Of a DNA stretch of 64,000 bases, positions 9,231 to 17,421 are shown piece after piece. The stretch comes from Saccharothrix luteola. Lineage in GTDB: Bacteria; Actinomycetota; Actinomycetes; Mycobacteriales; Pseudonocardiaceae. The notes below the pieces were generated by a model. The model did not search any database, was not told the DNA's origin, and saw nothing but the letters and a program-made list of their open reading frames with translations. Position numbers and translations under genes: made by a program. Positions within the stretch are counted from its first letter, which is position 1. Each line of letters starts with the position of its first letter. Location: positions 98,597-162,596 of the forward strand of contig NZ_JAJHUO010000011.1 in the NCBI RefSeq assembly GCF_020859565.1, read 5' to 3'.

Positions 9231-10619
9231 ATGACTGCGCTGCACGAGGTCACCCCCACGCACCACAGGGCTGACCTCCAGCCCTACACCTACGTGCGCC
9301 AAGAGCTGGTCGAACCCGACTGGCGCCGCTTCCCCGGCTGGCGCGACACCACCGACGCCCAATGGCGCGACGCCCAGTGGCAACGCGCCAACTGCGTCAA
9401 GAACCCCAAACAACTCCGCACCCTCATGGGCGACCTGCTCACCGACCGGTTCTACGACGACCTGGCCGCCGACCAGCAGCAATCCGCCACCATGTCCATG
9501 CTCGTGCCACCCCAGATGCTCAACACCATGGCACCCGACGCCCCGCTCGACCCCGAGGCGTTCACCGAAGCCTTCTTCGCCGACCCCATCCGCCGCTACA
9601 TGATCCCCGTGCGATCCGACCGCGACCCGGACTGGCCCAGCCACCCCCACTCCGCCCGCGACTCGCTGCACGAAGCCGAGATGTGGGTCGTCGAAGGCCT
9701 CACCCACCGCTACCCCACCAAAGTCCTCGCCGAACTCGTCTCCACCTGCCCCCAGTACTGCGGCCACTGCACCCGCATGGACCTCGTCGGCAACTCCACC
9801 CCCCAGGTCCAGAAGCACAAGCTCGCGCTCAAACCGGTCGACCGCCAAGAACAGATGATCGACTACCTCAAGCGCACACCCGGCGTCCGCGACGTCGTCG
9901 TCTCCGGCGGCGACGTCGCCAACGTCCCCTGGCCCCAACTCGAGTCGTTCCTCATGCGACTGCTCGACATCGACACCGTCCGCGACGTCCGCCTCGCCAC
10001 CAAAGCCCTCGCCGGACTACCCCAGCACTGGCTGCAACCCAAAGTCGTCGAAGGCCTCGAACGCGTCGCCCGCACCGCCGGCCGCCGCGGCGTCAACCTC
10101 GCCATCCACACCCACGTCAACCACGTGCAGACCGTCACGCCGCTCGTCGCCGAAGCCGCCCGCACCGCCCTCGAAGTCGGCGTCCGCGACGTCCGCAACC
10201 AGGGCGTGCTCATGAAGGGCGTCAACGCCACCCCGGAAGACCTGCTCGACCTCTGCTTCGCGCTCCAAGGCGAAGCGAACATCCTGCCGTACTACTTCTA
10301 CATGTGCGACATGATCCCCAACGCCGAGCACTGGCGCGTCGCCGTCTGGGAAGCCCAGGAACTCCAGCACGCGATCATGGGCTACCTGCCCGGCTACGCC
10401 ACCCCGCGCATCGTCTGCGACGTCCCCTACGTCGGCAAGAGGTGGGTCCACCAGCTCCACGAGTACGACCGCGAACTCGGCATCTCCTACTGGACCAAGA
10501 ACTACCGCACCGGCATCGAACTCGAAGACCCCGAAGCCCTCGACCGCCGCTACCCCTACTACGACCCGATCTCCACCCTGCCCGAAACCGGCCGCCGCTG
10601 GTGGTCCGAGCAGCCGTAG
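9231..10619 (+). CDS. KamA family radical SAM aminomutase (lysine 2,3-aminomutase-like)
   Basis: Radical S-adenosylmethionine enzyme of 462 residues. The 4Fe-4S ligating motif is CPQYCGHC with Cys173, Cys177 and Cys180, followed by TRMDLVG where classic enzymes have TRRR. VVSGGDVA (about 224) is the family GGD motif. In lysine 2,3-aminomutase the PLP lysine sits in a PGGGGK loop; here the aligned segment is DVPYVGKRW, leaving Lys403 as the candidate. It should therefore be PLP- and SAM-dependent, but the altered loop and CTRM site make the amino acid substrate uncertain. The start has GGGAG 7 bases upstream. It stands alone, with a terminator after it. Confidence 0.82.
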   Translation: MTALHEVTPTHHRADLQPYTYVRQELVEPDWRRFPGWRDTTDAQWRDAQWQRANCVKNPKQLRTLMGDLLTDRFYDDLAADQQQSATMSMLVPPQMLNTMAPDAPLDPEAFTEAFFADPIRRYMIPVRSDRDPDWPSHPHSARDSLHEAEMWVVEGLTHRYPTKVLAELVSTCPQYCGHCTRMDLVGNSTPQVQKHKLALKPVDRQEQMIDYLKRTPGVRDVVVSGGDVANVPWPQLESFLMRLLDIDTVRDVRLATKALAGLPQHWLQPKVVEGLERVARTAGRRGVNLAIHTHVNHVQTVTPLVAEAARTALEVGVRDVRNQGVLMKGVNATPEDLLDLCFALQGEANILPYYFYMCDMIPNAEHWRVAVWEAQELQHAIMGYLPGYATPRIVCDVPYVGKRWVHQLHEYDRELGISYWTKNYRTGIELEDPEALDRRYPYYDPISTLPETGRRWWSEQP

Positions 10620-10640
10620 CCCGACCAGGAGAGCCCCGGC

Positions 10641-10674
10641 GCCCGGACCAGGTCCCCTGGTCCGGGCTGCTTTT
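10641..10674 (+). terminator. Intrinsic terminator after the aminomutase gene
   Basis: A perfect 12-bp stem: GCCCGGACCAGG (10641-10652) pairs with CCTGGTCCGGGC (10656-10667) across a 3-base loop, followed by TGCTTTT. It lies 22 bases after the aminomutase stop. Confidence 0.85.
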
Positions 10675-10829
10675 GCGGTTTCGGTGTTGACGGGTGATGA
10701 CGGGTGGCGTAGGTTAATTTTGGTCGACACTGAAGTTATCGAGATACTCGAAGTACGAAGATTGCTCGACTACGCCATTCCGCTGATGATCGTGGTCCGC
10801 CGTCATGGCGGCGGGACAGACTGGCCGCC
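10675..10829. promoter_or_regulatory. AT-rich promoter region upstream of the first P450 gene
   Basis: This gap is markedly more AT-rich than the surrounding genes between 10710 and 10790. It contains the element ATTTTGGTCGACACTGAAG (10717-10735), which has a close relative at 13538-13557 near the genes on the far side of the P450. No clear ribosome site precedes the P450 start at 10830. Confidence 0.45.
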
Positions 10830-12047
10830 ATGAGCGATTCAGCCGTTGCCGTCCAGTCCTACGACCTGTTCGCGCCAGAGGTGACGGCGAACCCGATGCC
10901 GCTGCTGCACCGCATCCGCGCCGAGAGCCCGGTCAGCCACCTCCCCCAGCTCGACGCCTACCTGCTCACCCGGCACGCCGACATCATGGCCGCGCTCAAG
11001 GACCGCCGCCTCTCCCCCGCCAACATGGCCCAGGCCCTGTCCACGTTCACCCAGGACGAGCAGGACCGACTGCTCCCGCTGCGCGACTCCATGCACCGCT
11101 GGATGGGGCACACCGTCGAAGCCGACCACGTGCGGTTCCAGCAGCTGCTCAAGCGCTACTTCACCCCCGCCACCGTCAACGGCTTACGGCCCAGGATCCG
11201 CGAGCTCACCACCGAGCTGCTCGACGCCGCGGCGGAACGCGGCCGGATGGACGTCGTCGCCGACCTCGCGTACCCGTTGCCCGCCAACGTGATCGCCGAG
11301 ATGCTCGGCATGCCCACGTCGGAACGCGAGCAGCTCCAGGTGTGGTCGCGCGACATCCTGGCGATCTTCCAGCTCGCCGGCTTCGAGCAGTTGCTGCAGT
11401 CCCAGCGCAGCGTGCTGGAGATGGAGGAGTACGTCCGCGGCCTCGTCCGGCAACGTCGCGCGGAGCCGCGCGAAGACCTGATCAGCATGTTCGTCGACGC
11501 CGAGCGCGAGGGTCTGGTCGACGAGGACGAGATCGTGGCCAACTGCGTGCTGCTGCTGTTCGCGGGGCACGAGACGACCGCGGGCCTCATCGCCAACGGC
11601 CTCGTGCTGCTGCTGGAGCACCCCGACGAGCTGGCCCGGCTCAAGGCCGACCCGGACCTCACCCCCGCCGCGGTCGAGGAGATGTTGCGCTGCGACGGGC
11701 CGGCGTCCCTGATCGTCCGCGTGAGCACCGCGCCGGTCGAGGTCGGCGGCCACGAGCTGCCCGCGGGCAAGCGGCTCTACCTGGCGATGATGGCGGGCAA
11801 CCGCGACCCCGAGGTGTTCGACGACCCGGACCGGTTCGACATCACCCGCAGGCCCAACCGCCACACCGCGTTCGGGCTCGGCGCGTTCTACTGCCTCGGC
11901 GCGGCCCTGGCCCGGACCGAGGCCGACGAGTGCTTCCGCGCCCTGCTCGACCGCTTCCCCGACATCCGCCCCGCCTACGACGTGCTCGACCGCTCCCCCG
12001 TGCCACCGCTCGGACACCGGCTGCACTCGTTGAACGTGGAGTTCTGA
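10830..12047 (+). CDS. Cytochrome P450
   Basis: Soluble bacterial class I P450 of 405 residues. The I-helix oxygen-binding motif is AGHETT (about residue 245), the K-helix EXXR is EEML-R (about 285), and the haem loop is FGLGAFYCLG with Cys355 as the axial ligand. No ferredoxin or reductase gene is nearby, so it would rely on shared redox partners. It is isolated between terminators, with no biosynthetic neighbours that would reveal the substrate. Its sequence is clearly different from the second P450 at 27750. Confidence 0.95.
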   Translation: MSDSAVAVQSYDLFAPEVTANPMPLLHRIRAESPVSHLPQLDAYLLTRHADIMAALKDRRLSPANMAQALSTFTQDEQDRLLPLRDSMHRWMGHTVEADHVRFQQLLKRYFTPATVNGLRPRIRELTTELLDAAAERGRMDVVADLAYPLPANVIAEMLGMPTSEREQLQVWSRDILAIFQLAGFEQLLQSQRSVLEMEEYVRGLVRQRRAEPREDLISMFVDAEREGLVDEDEIVANCVLLLFAGHETTAGLIANGLVLLLEHPDELARLKADPDLTPAAVEEMLRCDGPASLIVRVSTAPVEVGGHELPAGKRLYLAMMAGNRDPEVFDDPDRFDITRRPNRHTAFGLGAFYCLGAALARTEADECFRALLDRFPDIRPAYDVLDRSPVPPLGHRLHSLNVEF

Positions 12048-12053
12048 CGCGGT

Positions 12054-12093
12054 GGCGTCCCGTGCCCGACCACCCTGTCCGGCACGGGACGCC
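12054..12093. terminator. Bidirectional hairpin between convergent genes
   Basis: GGCGTCCCGTGCC (12054-12066) is exactly complementary to GGCACGGGACGCC (12081-12093), loop 14 bases. It lies between the P450 stop and the stop of the convergent gene at 12100. There is no U-tract, as is common in actinomycetes. Confidence 0.7.
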
Positions 12094-12099
12094 GTCCGA

Positions 12100-13455
12100 C
12101 TACCTCACCGCCACCGACGCGGCCCGTGCCACGTGGGAGCGGTCTTCGGCCTGGCGGCCCTGACCAGCCACGTTCCCGGTGCTCCGCTGAGCCCGGACGG
12201 TGACCGGGACGTTGGTGCAACCGGGCACGTCGGCCACGGTGGCGCAGTTGTTCGGCCGGTTGGCGGTCACCACGGTCCCGTTGACCAGCGTGACCTGCGC
12301 GTACAAGGTGTCGATACCGCCGCCGGAGCCCGGCCAGGGTGACGAACCCGCGCCGGCCTCGCCCGCGGCGTTGTCGCTGACCCAACTGCGGGCGAGGGTG
12401 AGGGTTTCGCGGTACACCGCGACGCCGCCACCGCCGCCGCCGAAACCGGCCCACCCGGCGTAGCCGCCAGGCCCCGCGGGGCCGGCGTCACCACCCCGGC
12501 CCGCCCGGTTGCCCGTGATCCGGACGCTGGTGACGGACGGGCTCAACGACTGGCCCTCACGGCCGCCGACGTCCACCCCACCGCCGGTGCCACCACTGCC
12601 GCCGTCTCCTCCCCCACCGCCGTCGAGGCCACCGGACCCGCCCACGCCACCGTCGGCGGCGACGTTCCCGCGGACGATGCCGCCGCTGATGCGCAGCGCG
12701 GCACCGGCGACGGTGTGCACGCCACCACCGAAACCGCCCGAGCCACCCCGGCCGCCCGCCACCTTGCCGATGCCGTTGCCGCCCCGACCACCGGGGCCGC
12801 TGGCGTTGCCGGTGATCGTGCTGTCGGTGATGATCAGCGTCGACGAAGTGGTGCTGTAGGAGGAGATGGCACCACCGGAACCGCCGAGCCCGCCGCGACC
12901 CGCCTGCGCGGTCGTGGCGGTGGCGTCCGCGCCGGGAGCTCCCGCACCGGCGGCGTTGCCGGTGAGCACGCTGTCGCTGATGGTCAGCGGACCCCAGTTC
13001 TGGATGGCCCCGCCGGAGTCGCCCTGGTTCCCCTCCCCGTAGGAGTCAGTGCCGACCGCATCCGGGGCGCGGCCACCGGTGAGCGTGACGTGGTCGAGGC
13101 TCAGGTCGCCCCAGTTGGAGATGAGCCGGAACGGCGGCGCGTCCGCGGCCCGGGCGATGGTGGCGCCGTTGCCGTGGATCGTGAGCTTCCCGGAGATGGC
13201 GGGCAGCCCGTCCTCTCCCCCGGCGACGGCGGGCGCGGTGAGCGTGTAGACGCAGTTCGCGGCCAGGGACAAGGTGTCCGGAACCGTCGATGCGTTGGCC
13301 GCGGCGACCGCTGCGACCAGCGCGGACGGATCACAGGGCACGTCGGTGTCGGCGGCGTTGGCCGGTGGGGCGATCAGGACGAGCGCGCCCAGCGTGGTGA
13401 CGGCGGTGGCGACGGGCACGGGGGAACGTCTCAGTAACGCGCGGTTTCGTGGCAT
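12100..13455 (-). CDS. Secreted glycine-rich right-handed beta-helix protein
   Basis: Exported protein of 451 residues with a Sec signal (MPRNRALLRRSP, then a hydrophobic core ending APPANAA). After about residue 35 it carries repeated units of the type LTISDSVLTGNAAG / LIITDSTITGNASG / LRISGGIVRGNVAA / SVRITGNRAG, separated by Gly-rich stretches. This is the polymorphic outer-membrane/pectate-lyase-like solenoid pattern. No catalytic site was recognised; a surface-binding or degradative role on polymers is a guess. The start at 13455 has an AGGAAAGG site. Cysteines near both ends (about 41, 66 and two near 415-425) could form disulfides. Confidence 0.8.
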   Translation of the reverse strand: MPRNRALLRRSPVPVATAVTTLGALVLIAPPANAADTDVPCDPSALVAAVAAANASTVPDTLSLAANCVYTLTAPAVAGGEDGLPAISGKLTIHGNGATIARAADAPPFRLISNWGDLSLDHVTLTGGRAPDAVGTDSYGEGNQGDSGGAIQNWGPLTISDSVLTGNAAGAGAPGADATATTAQAGRGGLGGSGGAISSYSTTSSTLIITDSTITGNASGPGGRGGNGIGKVAGGRGGSGGFGGGVHTVAGAALRISGGIVRGNVAADGGVGGSGGLDGGGGGDGGSGGTGGGVDVGGREGQSLSPSVTSVRITGNRAGRGGDAGPAGPGGYAGWAGFGGGGGGVAVYRETLTLARSWVSDNAAGEAGAGSSPWPGSGGGIDTLYAQVTLVNGTVVTANRPNNCATVADVPGCTNVPVTVRAQRSTGNVAGQGRQAEDRSHVARAASVAVR

Positions 13456-13537
13456 GGAGCAGCCTTTCCTGGAGCTGGTTGGGTGGTATGAGTCGATCAC
13501 GTTCCTTATATCGCGAAGCACGCGGGGACAGCTTCTG

Positions 13538-13560
13538 ATTTTCAGTCAACACTGAAGCTA
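13538..13560. promoter_or_regulatory. Inverted-repeat operator shared with the P450 upstream region
   Basis: TTCAGTCAACACTGAA (13541-13556) is a perfect 6-bp inverted repeat with a 4-base centre. It lies in the gap between the beta-helix gene (start 13455, minus) and the kinase gene (start 13642, plus). The sequence ACACTGAAG and the preceding ATTTT recur at 10717-10735. Confidence 0.5.
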
Positions 13561-13604
13561 CAGAGGTAAGCATGATAGAACTTGCAGCGGGGACCCGGAC
13601 GTCG

Positions 13605-13641
13605 TTGGCCGATGTGTTGATCACCCCTCACACTGGCGCGC
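13605..13641 (+). promoter_or_regulatory. Probable leaderless promoter of the PfkB kinase gene
   Basis: TTGGCC (13605-13610), an 18-base spacer and CACACT (13629-13634) place transcription close to the ATG at 13642. No ribosome site is present, consistent with a leaderless message. Confidence 0.4.
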
Positions 13642-14487
13642 ATGCACAAGCCGAAGGTGTTCGTCGCGGGGCCGGTGTCGTGGAACCGACTGGTGACGCT
13701 GGACCGGTTGCCGCAGGCCAGGCCGCACACCGTGTTCGCGACCGGCCACCGCGTCGCGGTCGGCGGCACGTCGGCGGGCAAGGCGCTGAACCTCGCCTCG
13801 CTCGGCGCGGACGTCACGCTGCGGACCGTCGTCGGTGACGACGAGGCCGGCCGGTCGGTGCTCGACGTGCTCGACCGGGCCGGGGTCGAGGTGATCGCCG
13901 AAGTGGTCGACACGGCTACCGAGCAGCACCTCAACCTGATGGACCCCCACGGCGGGCGGGTGTCGATCTACCTCGAACTCCCCCGGCTGCGCCAGGCCGA
14001 GCACGACGACCGCGCGCTGGCCGCGTTGGCGGCGGCCGACGCGGCGGTGATCGACCTCGCCGACCACGCCCGTCCCCTGCTATCGGCCGCACGGGCGGCC
14101 GGCGTGCCCGTGTGGTGCGACCTGCACGACTACGACGGTGCCGCCGAGTTCCACCGCGACTTCCTCGACGCGGCCGACCGCGTGTTCCTCAACGACGACG
14201 CCTTCGCCGACCGCGACGCGCTGCTGGTGTTCCTCAAGTCGCTCGACAAGCCCGCGGTCGCCACGCTCGGCGCTGAGGGCGCGGTTGCCGTGGGGGGGGG
14301 GGGCGGCCACCAACTCCCCCCCCAACCGCTACAGGAGATAGTCCACAACAAAACCGCGGGTGACGCCTTCTTCTCCGGCTTCCTGGTCGCCCACCTCGCG
14401 GGCGCCGACTTGGCCGAGGCGATGGCCGCCGGAGCCCGGCAGGCCGCCCTCTGCCTCGGTTCAGCGGGGTTGGCGCCGGAAATGTGA
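13642..14487 (+). CDS. PfkB family carbohydrate kinase, C-terminal region irregular
   Basis: Ribokinase-like sugar kinase of 281 residues as read. N-terminal FVAGPVSWNRLV, VAVGGTSAGKALNLASLGADV (about 39-59) and VVGDDEAG (about 63) are PfkB features. Towards the C-terminus the catalytic signature, normally DTTGAGDAF, reads HNKTAGDAFFSG; AGDAF with the catalytic Asp survives. Just upstream lie a run of 12 G (14292-14303) and a run of 8 C (14316-14323), translated as GGGGG and PPQP, and the codons there lose their G/C third-position bias. This looks like faulty base calls or local damage. The following LacI gene and this kinase may be co-regulated by sugar. Confidence 0.8.
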   Translation: MHKPKVFVAGPVSWNRLVTLDRLPQARPHTVFATGHRVAVGGTSAGKALNLASLGADVTLRTVVGDDEAGRSVLDVLDRAGVEVIAEVVDTATEQHLNLMDPHGGRVSIYLELPRLRQAEHDDRALAALAAADAAVIDLADHARPLLSAARAAGVPVWCDLHDYDGAAEFHRDFLDAADRVFLNDDAFADRDALLVFLKSLDKPAVATLGAEGAVAVGGGGGHQLPPQPLQEIVHNKTAGDAFFSGFLVAHLAGADLAEAMAAGARQAALCLGSAGLAPEM

Positions 14488-14498
14488 CTGTCAAGGGC

Positions 14499-14519
14499 TT
14501 GCTGAAAGCCTTTGCAAGG
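14499..14519. promoter_or_regulatory. MalR-type operator upstream of the LacI regulator
   Basis: CTTGC (14499) and GCAAG (14515-14519) form an imperfect LacI-type palindrome with AAAG/CTTT inner arms, about 45 bases before the regulator start. TTTGCAAGG here also occurs twice in the alpha-amylase upstream region (20523 and 20533), which suggests auto-regulation and a shared maltose regulon. Confidence 0.6.
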
Positions 14520-14563
14520 ACTTTCCTTCGGGTGCGCATGTCGCCGCGACGGAAGGGACCCAC

Positions 14564-15589
14564 ATGGACGGCGTGACCGCCCGGTTGAGCGACATCGCCG
14601 CGCAGGCCGGGGTCAGCGAGGCGACCGTCAGCCGGGTCTTCAACGGCAAGTCCGGGGTGTCGTCGGCCACCCGCCAGGCGGTGGTGGCGGCGATGGACCT
14701 GCTCGGCTACGAACGGCCGGCACGGTTGCGGCAGCGCAGCGCGGGCCTCATCGGGCTGATCACGCCCGAACTGGGCAACCCGATCTTCCCCGCCCTCGCG
14801 CAGGTCGTGGAACAGGTGCTGACCAGCGCGGGCTACACGCCGCTGCTGTGCACGCAGACGCCGGGCGGGTCGACCGAGGACCAGCTCACCGAGATGCTGG
14901 TGGACCGGGGCGTGGCCGGGATCGTGTTCGTCTCCGGCCTGCACGCCGATTCCACCGCCGACATGGGCCGCTACACCAAGCTCGCCGGCCGCGGCATCCC
15001 GTTCGTCATGATCAACGGCTACACGGAGAAGATCTCCGCGCCGTTCATGTCCACCGACGACCGCGCGGCCATGCGACTGGCGGTTTCGCACCTGGTGGAA
15101 CTGGGGCACGAGCGCATCGGCCTGGCGGTCGGACCGCGCCGGTTCGTGCCCGTGCTGCGCAAGATCGAGGGTTTCGTCCAGCACATGCGCACCGCGCTGC
15201 CCTACACCGCCGAGCAGGCCGAGTCGCTCGTGCAGCACTCCCTGTTCACCGTCGAGGGCGGCCAGTCCGCGGCCACGGCGCTGCTGGACAAGGGGTGCAC
15301 GGCGATCGTGTGCGGCAGCGACCTGATGGCGTTCGGCGCGATCCGGGCGGCCCGGCAACGCGGGTTGAGCGTGCCGCAGGACGTGTCCGTCGTCGGGTTC
15401 GACGACTCCCCGCTGATCGTGTTCGCCGACCCTCCGCTGACCACGTTGCGCCAGCCCGTCGAGGCAATGGGCCAGGCCGCGGTCAACGCGCTGCTGGAGG
15501 AGATCGGCGGCACGCCCGCTCCCCACGCCGAGTTCGTCTTCCTGCCCGAGCTCGTGGTGCGCGGCTCGACGGGCGCGGGGCCCAGGTGA
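14564..15589 (+). CDS. LacI family transcriptional regulator, MalR-like
   Basis: Repressor of 341 residues. The N-terminal helix-turn-helix is LSDIAAQAGVSEATVSRVFNG, followed by a hinge with LGYERPARLRQR, and a periplasmic-binding-protein-like effector domain beginning GLIGLITPELGNPIFPAL. VVGFDDSPL near residue 285 is the typical LacI C-terminal motif. The ATG at 14564 has a GGAAGGG site. Actinobacterial MalR proteins of this type bind repeats containing TTGCAAG; such repeats stand upstream of this gene and of the large amylase, so a maltodextrin repressor is the best inference. Its stop overlaps the start of the next gene as GTGA. Confidence 0.88.
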   Translation: MDGVTARLSDIAAQAGVSEATVSRVFNGKSGVSSATRQAVVAAMDLLGYERPARLRQRSAGLIGLITPELGNPIFPALAQVVEQVLTSAGYTPLLCTQTPGGSTEDQLTEMLVDRGVAGIVFVSGLHADSTADMGRYTKLAGRGIPFVMINGYTEKISAPFMSTDDRAAMRLAVSHLVELGHERIGLAVGPRRFVPVLRKIEGFVQHMRTALPYTAEQAESLVQHSLFTVEGGQSAATALLDKGCTAIVCGSDLMAFGAIRAARQRGLSVPQDVSVVGFDDSPLIVFADPPLTTLRQPVEAMGQAAVNALLEEIGGTPAPHAEFVFLPELVVRGSTGAGPR

Positions 15590-16548
15590 CCGCGGGTCGG
15601 GCGAGGGCGCTGCGCATGCGGGCGCAACGACTGACGACCCCCGCCCACTCGCTGCCCGAACTGCTGCACGACGTGCTCGCGGTGCAGGCGCAGGACACCA
15701 CGGCGGCCGGTCTCGCCGTGCGGGCCCGCACCACCGGCGTCTCCCACGCAGACCTGCGCGCCGCGCTGGAGGCGGGCGACGTCGTGCGGACGTGCGCGAT
15801 GCGCGGCGCGGTGCACCTGCTGCGCCGGGAGGACGTCGGCTGGCTGGTGGCGCTGCTCGGCCCGGTGAACGTGGTCCGGTCCCGGCGTCGGCGGCGGGAA
15901 CTCGGCCTGACCGACGACGTGTGCGCGCGGGCCTTGGACGCCCTGCGGGAAGTGCTGACCGAACCCCTGACCAGGCCGCAGGTCGTCGCCCGGCTCGCCG
16001 ACGTCGGCGTGGCGCTCGACCCGGCCACCGCCGCGCCCGCCTACCTGCTGGCCTACGCCGCCAACAAGGGCGTGGTCTGCGCGGGCGAGTCGACCTACCG
16101 GCTGCTCCCCCGCGTCGACGACGAGCCGCGCGGCGTCGCCGAGCTGGTCCGCCGCTACCTGCGCGCCCACGGCCCCGCGACGGTCGAGGACTTCACCGCG
16201 TGGAGCGGCCTGCCGGAGGTCGAGGTGCGCGCCGCGTTCCCGTTCGACGAGCTGGTGGAGGGCGAGCACGGCTGGCAGCTGCCGACGACCGACGCCGCCG
16301 ACCTCGACGGCACGGTCCGCCTCCTCGGCCCGTTCGACACGTTCCTGCTCGGCTACTCCGACCGCACCCTGCTGCTGGATCCCCGGCACGCGCCCTTGGT
16401 GCAGCCCGTGGGTCCGCACGTCGTCGTGGACGGCCAGGTGCGCGGCACGTGGCGGCGACGGGACGGCCGGGTCGTGGTGGAGCAGTTCGGCCACATCCCG
16501 GTGTCCGAGCTCGACGTCGAGGTGGAGTCGGTGCTGGCCTGGAGCTGA
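15586..16548 (+). CDS. Winged-helix AlkZ-like DNA glycosylase (HTH_42 family)
   Basis: Protein of 320 residues of the HTH_42 superfamily, starting at GTG 15586 inside the stop of the LacI gene. Near residue 30 it has DVLAVQAQDT; a Q-x-Q motif in this position is the catalytic signature of AlkZ, the glycosylase that excises bulky or crosslinked alkylated bases, whereas the YcaQ branch has Q-x-D. CAMRGAVHLL (about 66) and the C-terminal LLGPFDTFLLGYSDR and VVDGQVRGTW are also family features. Many relatives are self-resistance enzymes in DNA-alkylating antibiotic clusters, but no such cluster is present here, so a general repair role is as likely. Confidence 0.82.
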   Translation: MTAGRARALRMRAQRLTTPAHSLPELLHDVLAVQAQDTTAAGLAVRARTTGVSHADLRAALEAGDVVRTCAMRGAVHLLRREDVGWLVALLGPVNVVRSRRRRRELGLTDDVCARALDALREVLTEPLTRPQVVARLADVGVALDPATAAPAYLLAYAANKGVVCAGESTYRLLPRVDDEPRGVAELVRRYLRAHGPATVEDFTAWSGLPEVEVRAAFPFDELVEGEHGWQLPTTDAADLDGTVRLLGPFDTFLLGYSDRTLLLDPRHAPLVQPVGPHVVVDGQVRGTWRRRDGRVVVEQFGHIPVSELDVEVESVLAWS

Positions 16549-16565
16549 CCGCGTCGTGCGGCGAC

Positions 16566-16595
16566 GAGGTGACCCCGGCTGACCGGGGCCACCTC
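16566..16595. terminator. Bidirectional hairpin terminator
   Basis: GAGGTGACCCCGG (16566-16578) and CCGGGGCCACCTC (16583-16595) pair at 12 of 13 positions around a CTGA loop, between the convergent stops at 16548 and 16613. Confidence 0.75.
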
Positions 16596-16612
16596 CGCGG
16601 GTCACCGCATGA

Positions 16613-17251
16613 TCACGACCATTCGACGCACTCCGCTCGGTCCCGGCCGCCGGTCAGGTCCGGTGACGCGGCCGAGTAGCCGATCAGCGGGCCCGTGCAG
16701 TTCGAGAAGTCCCACATCCGCTGCAAGCAGTTGTTGAAGCCGCTCTGGAAGGACCGGATGTTGTTGTTCCAGTCGACCGTGTGGCCGGTGTCGTTCAGCA
16801 GGGGCGCGGAGCGGTAGTCGACGTCGCTGGTGGGGCTGGTGCACGTCACCGGACCCGAGTGGGTCAGCGTGTACGCGGGGGTGTGCAGGGTCCCGTCCGG
16901 GTGCCGGTTGTAGTCCTGCCAGTAGTACTGGATGCCGATGACGAACTCCGCGGCCGTCGACGGGCCGCCGTTGAGCTTCGCGGTCGTCGTGCCGTCGACG
17001 GTGCCCGTGGTGGCGCTGAGGCGGGCGTCGGTGACGCGGCCGGCGGTCGCGTGCTCGATCGACTCCCGGAACGTGTCGAAGCACTCCGTGACACCCGTGG
17101 TCACCTCGACCGCGCAGTGCCGCTCTCCCGTGGCCGCGGTAGCCGCCTTGTCCGGCGCCGGGCCACTCGTCGCGGTCGCGCTCGGCGCCACTGCCGCGGT
17201 CAGGGCCAAGGCCAGGGCGACGAGGCCGCCGGCGATCCTGATTCTTCGCAT
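16613..17251 (-). CDS. Secreted beta/gamma-crystallin-like protein
   Basis: Exported protein of 212 residues with a clear Sec signal (MRRIRIAGGLVALALALTAA, cleavage near ATATS). The mature part has six cysteines. DWNNNIRSFQSGFNNC and MWDFSNCTGP near the C-terminus resemble the Greek-key repeats of bacterial crystallin-like inhibitors and toxins. The start at 17251 was preferred to the ATG at 17266 because GGGAAG lies 8 bases upstream of it. No function is known; it lies downstream of the amylase but behind that gene's terminator. Confidence 0.75.
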   Translation of the reverse strand: MRRIRIAGGLVALALALTAAVAPSATATSGPAPDKAATAATGERHCAVEVTTGVTECFDTFRESIEHATAGRVTDARLSATTGTVDGTTTAKLNGGPSTAAEFVIGIQYYWQDYNRHPDGTLHTPAYTLTHSGPVTCTSPTSDVDYRSAPLLNDTGHTVDWNNNIRSFQSGFNNCLQRMWDFSNCTGPLIGYSAASPDLTGGRDRAECVEWS

Positions 17252-17377
17252 CTGTCGACTTCCCATCGTGAAGGTGATCCGGGGTGGATCAGCGGCCTCA
17301 CGATGGCTGGACGACCTGCTCACGGACCTTGCGCCGACCTTGCGAGCGCTTTCCGGGCAGCGGAACGCGGGTCGGAC

Positions 17378-17418
17378 CCGGCGGGCGGGCGGTGGGAGAG
17401 AGCGCGCCCGCCCGCCGG
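17378..17418 (-). terminator. Terminator of the alpha-amylase gene
   Basis: A perfect 13-bp stem, CCGGCGGGCGGGC (17378-17390) with GCCCGCCCGCCGG (17406-17418), loop 15 bases, begins 4 bases beyond the amylase stop. Confidence 0.75.
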
Positions 17419-17421
17419 AGG

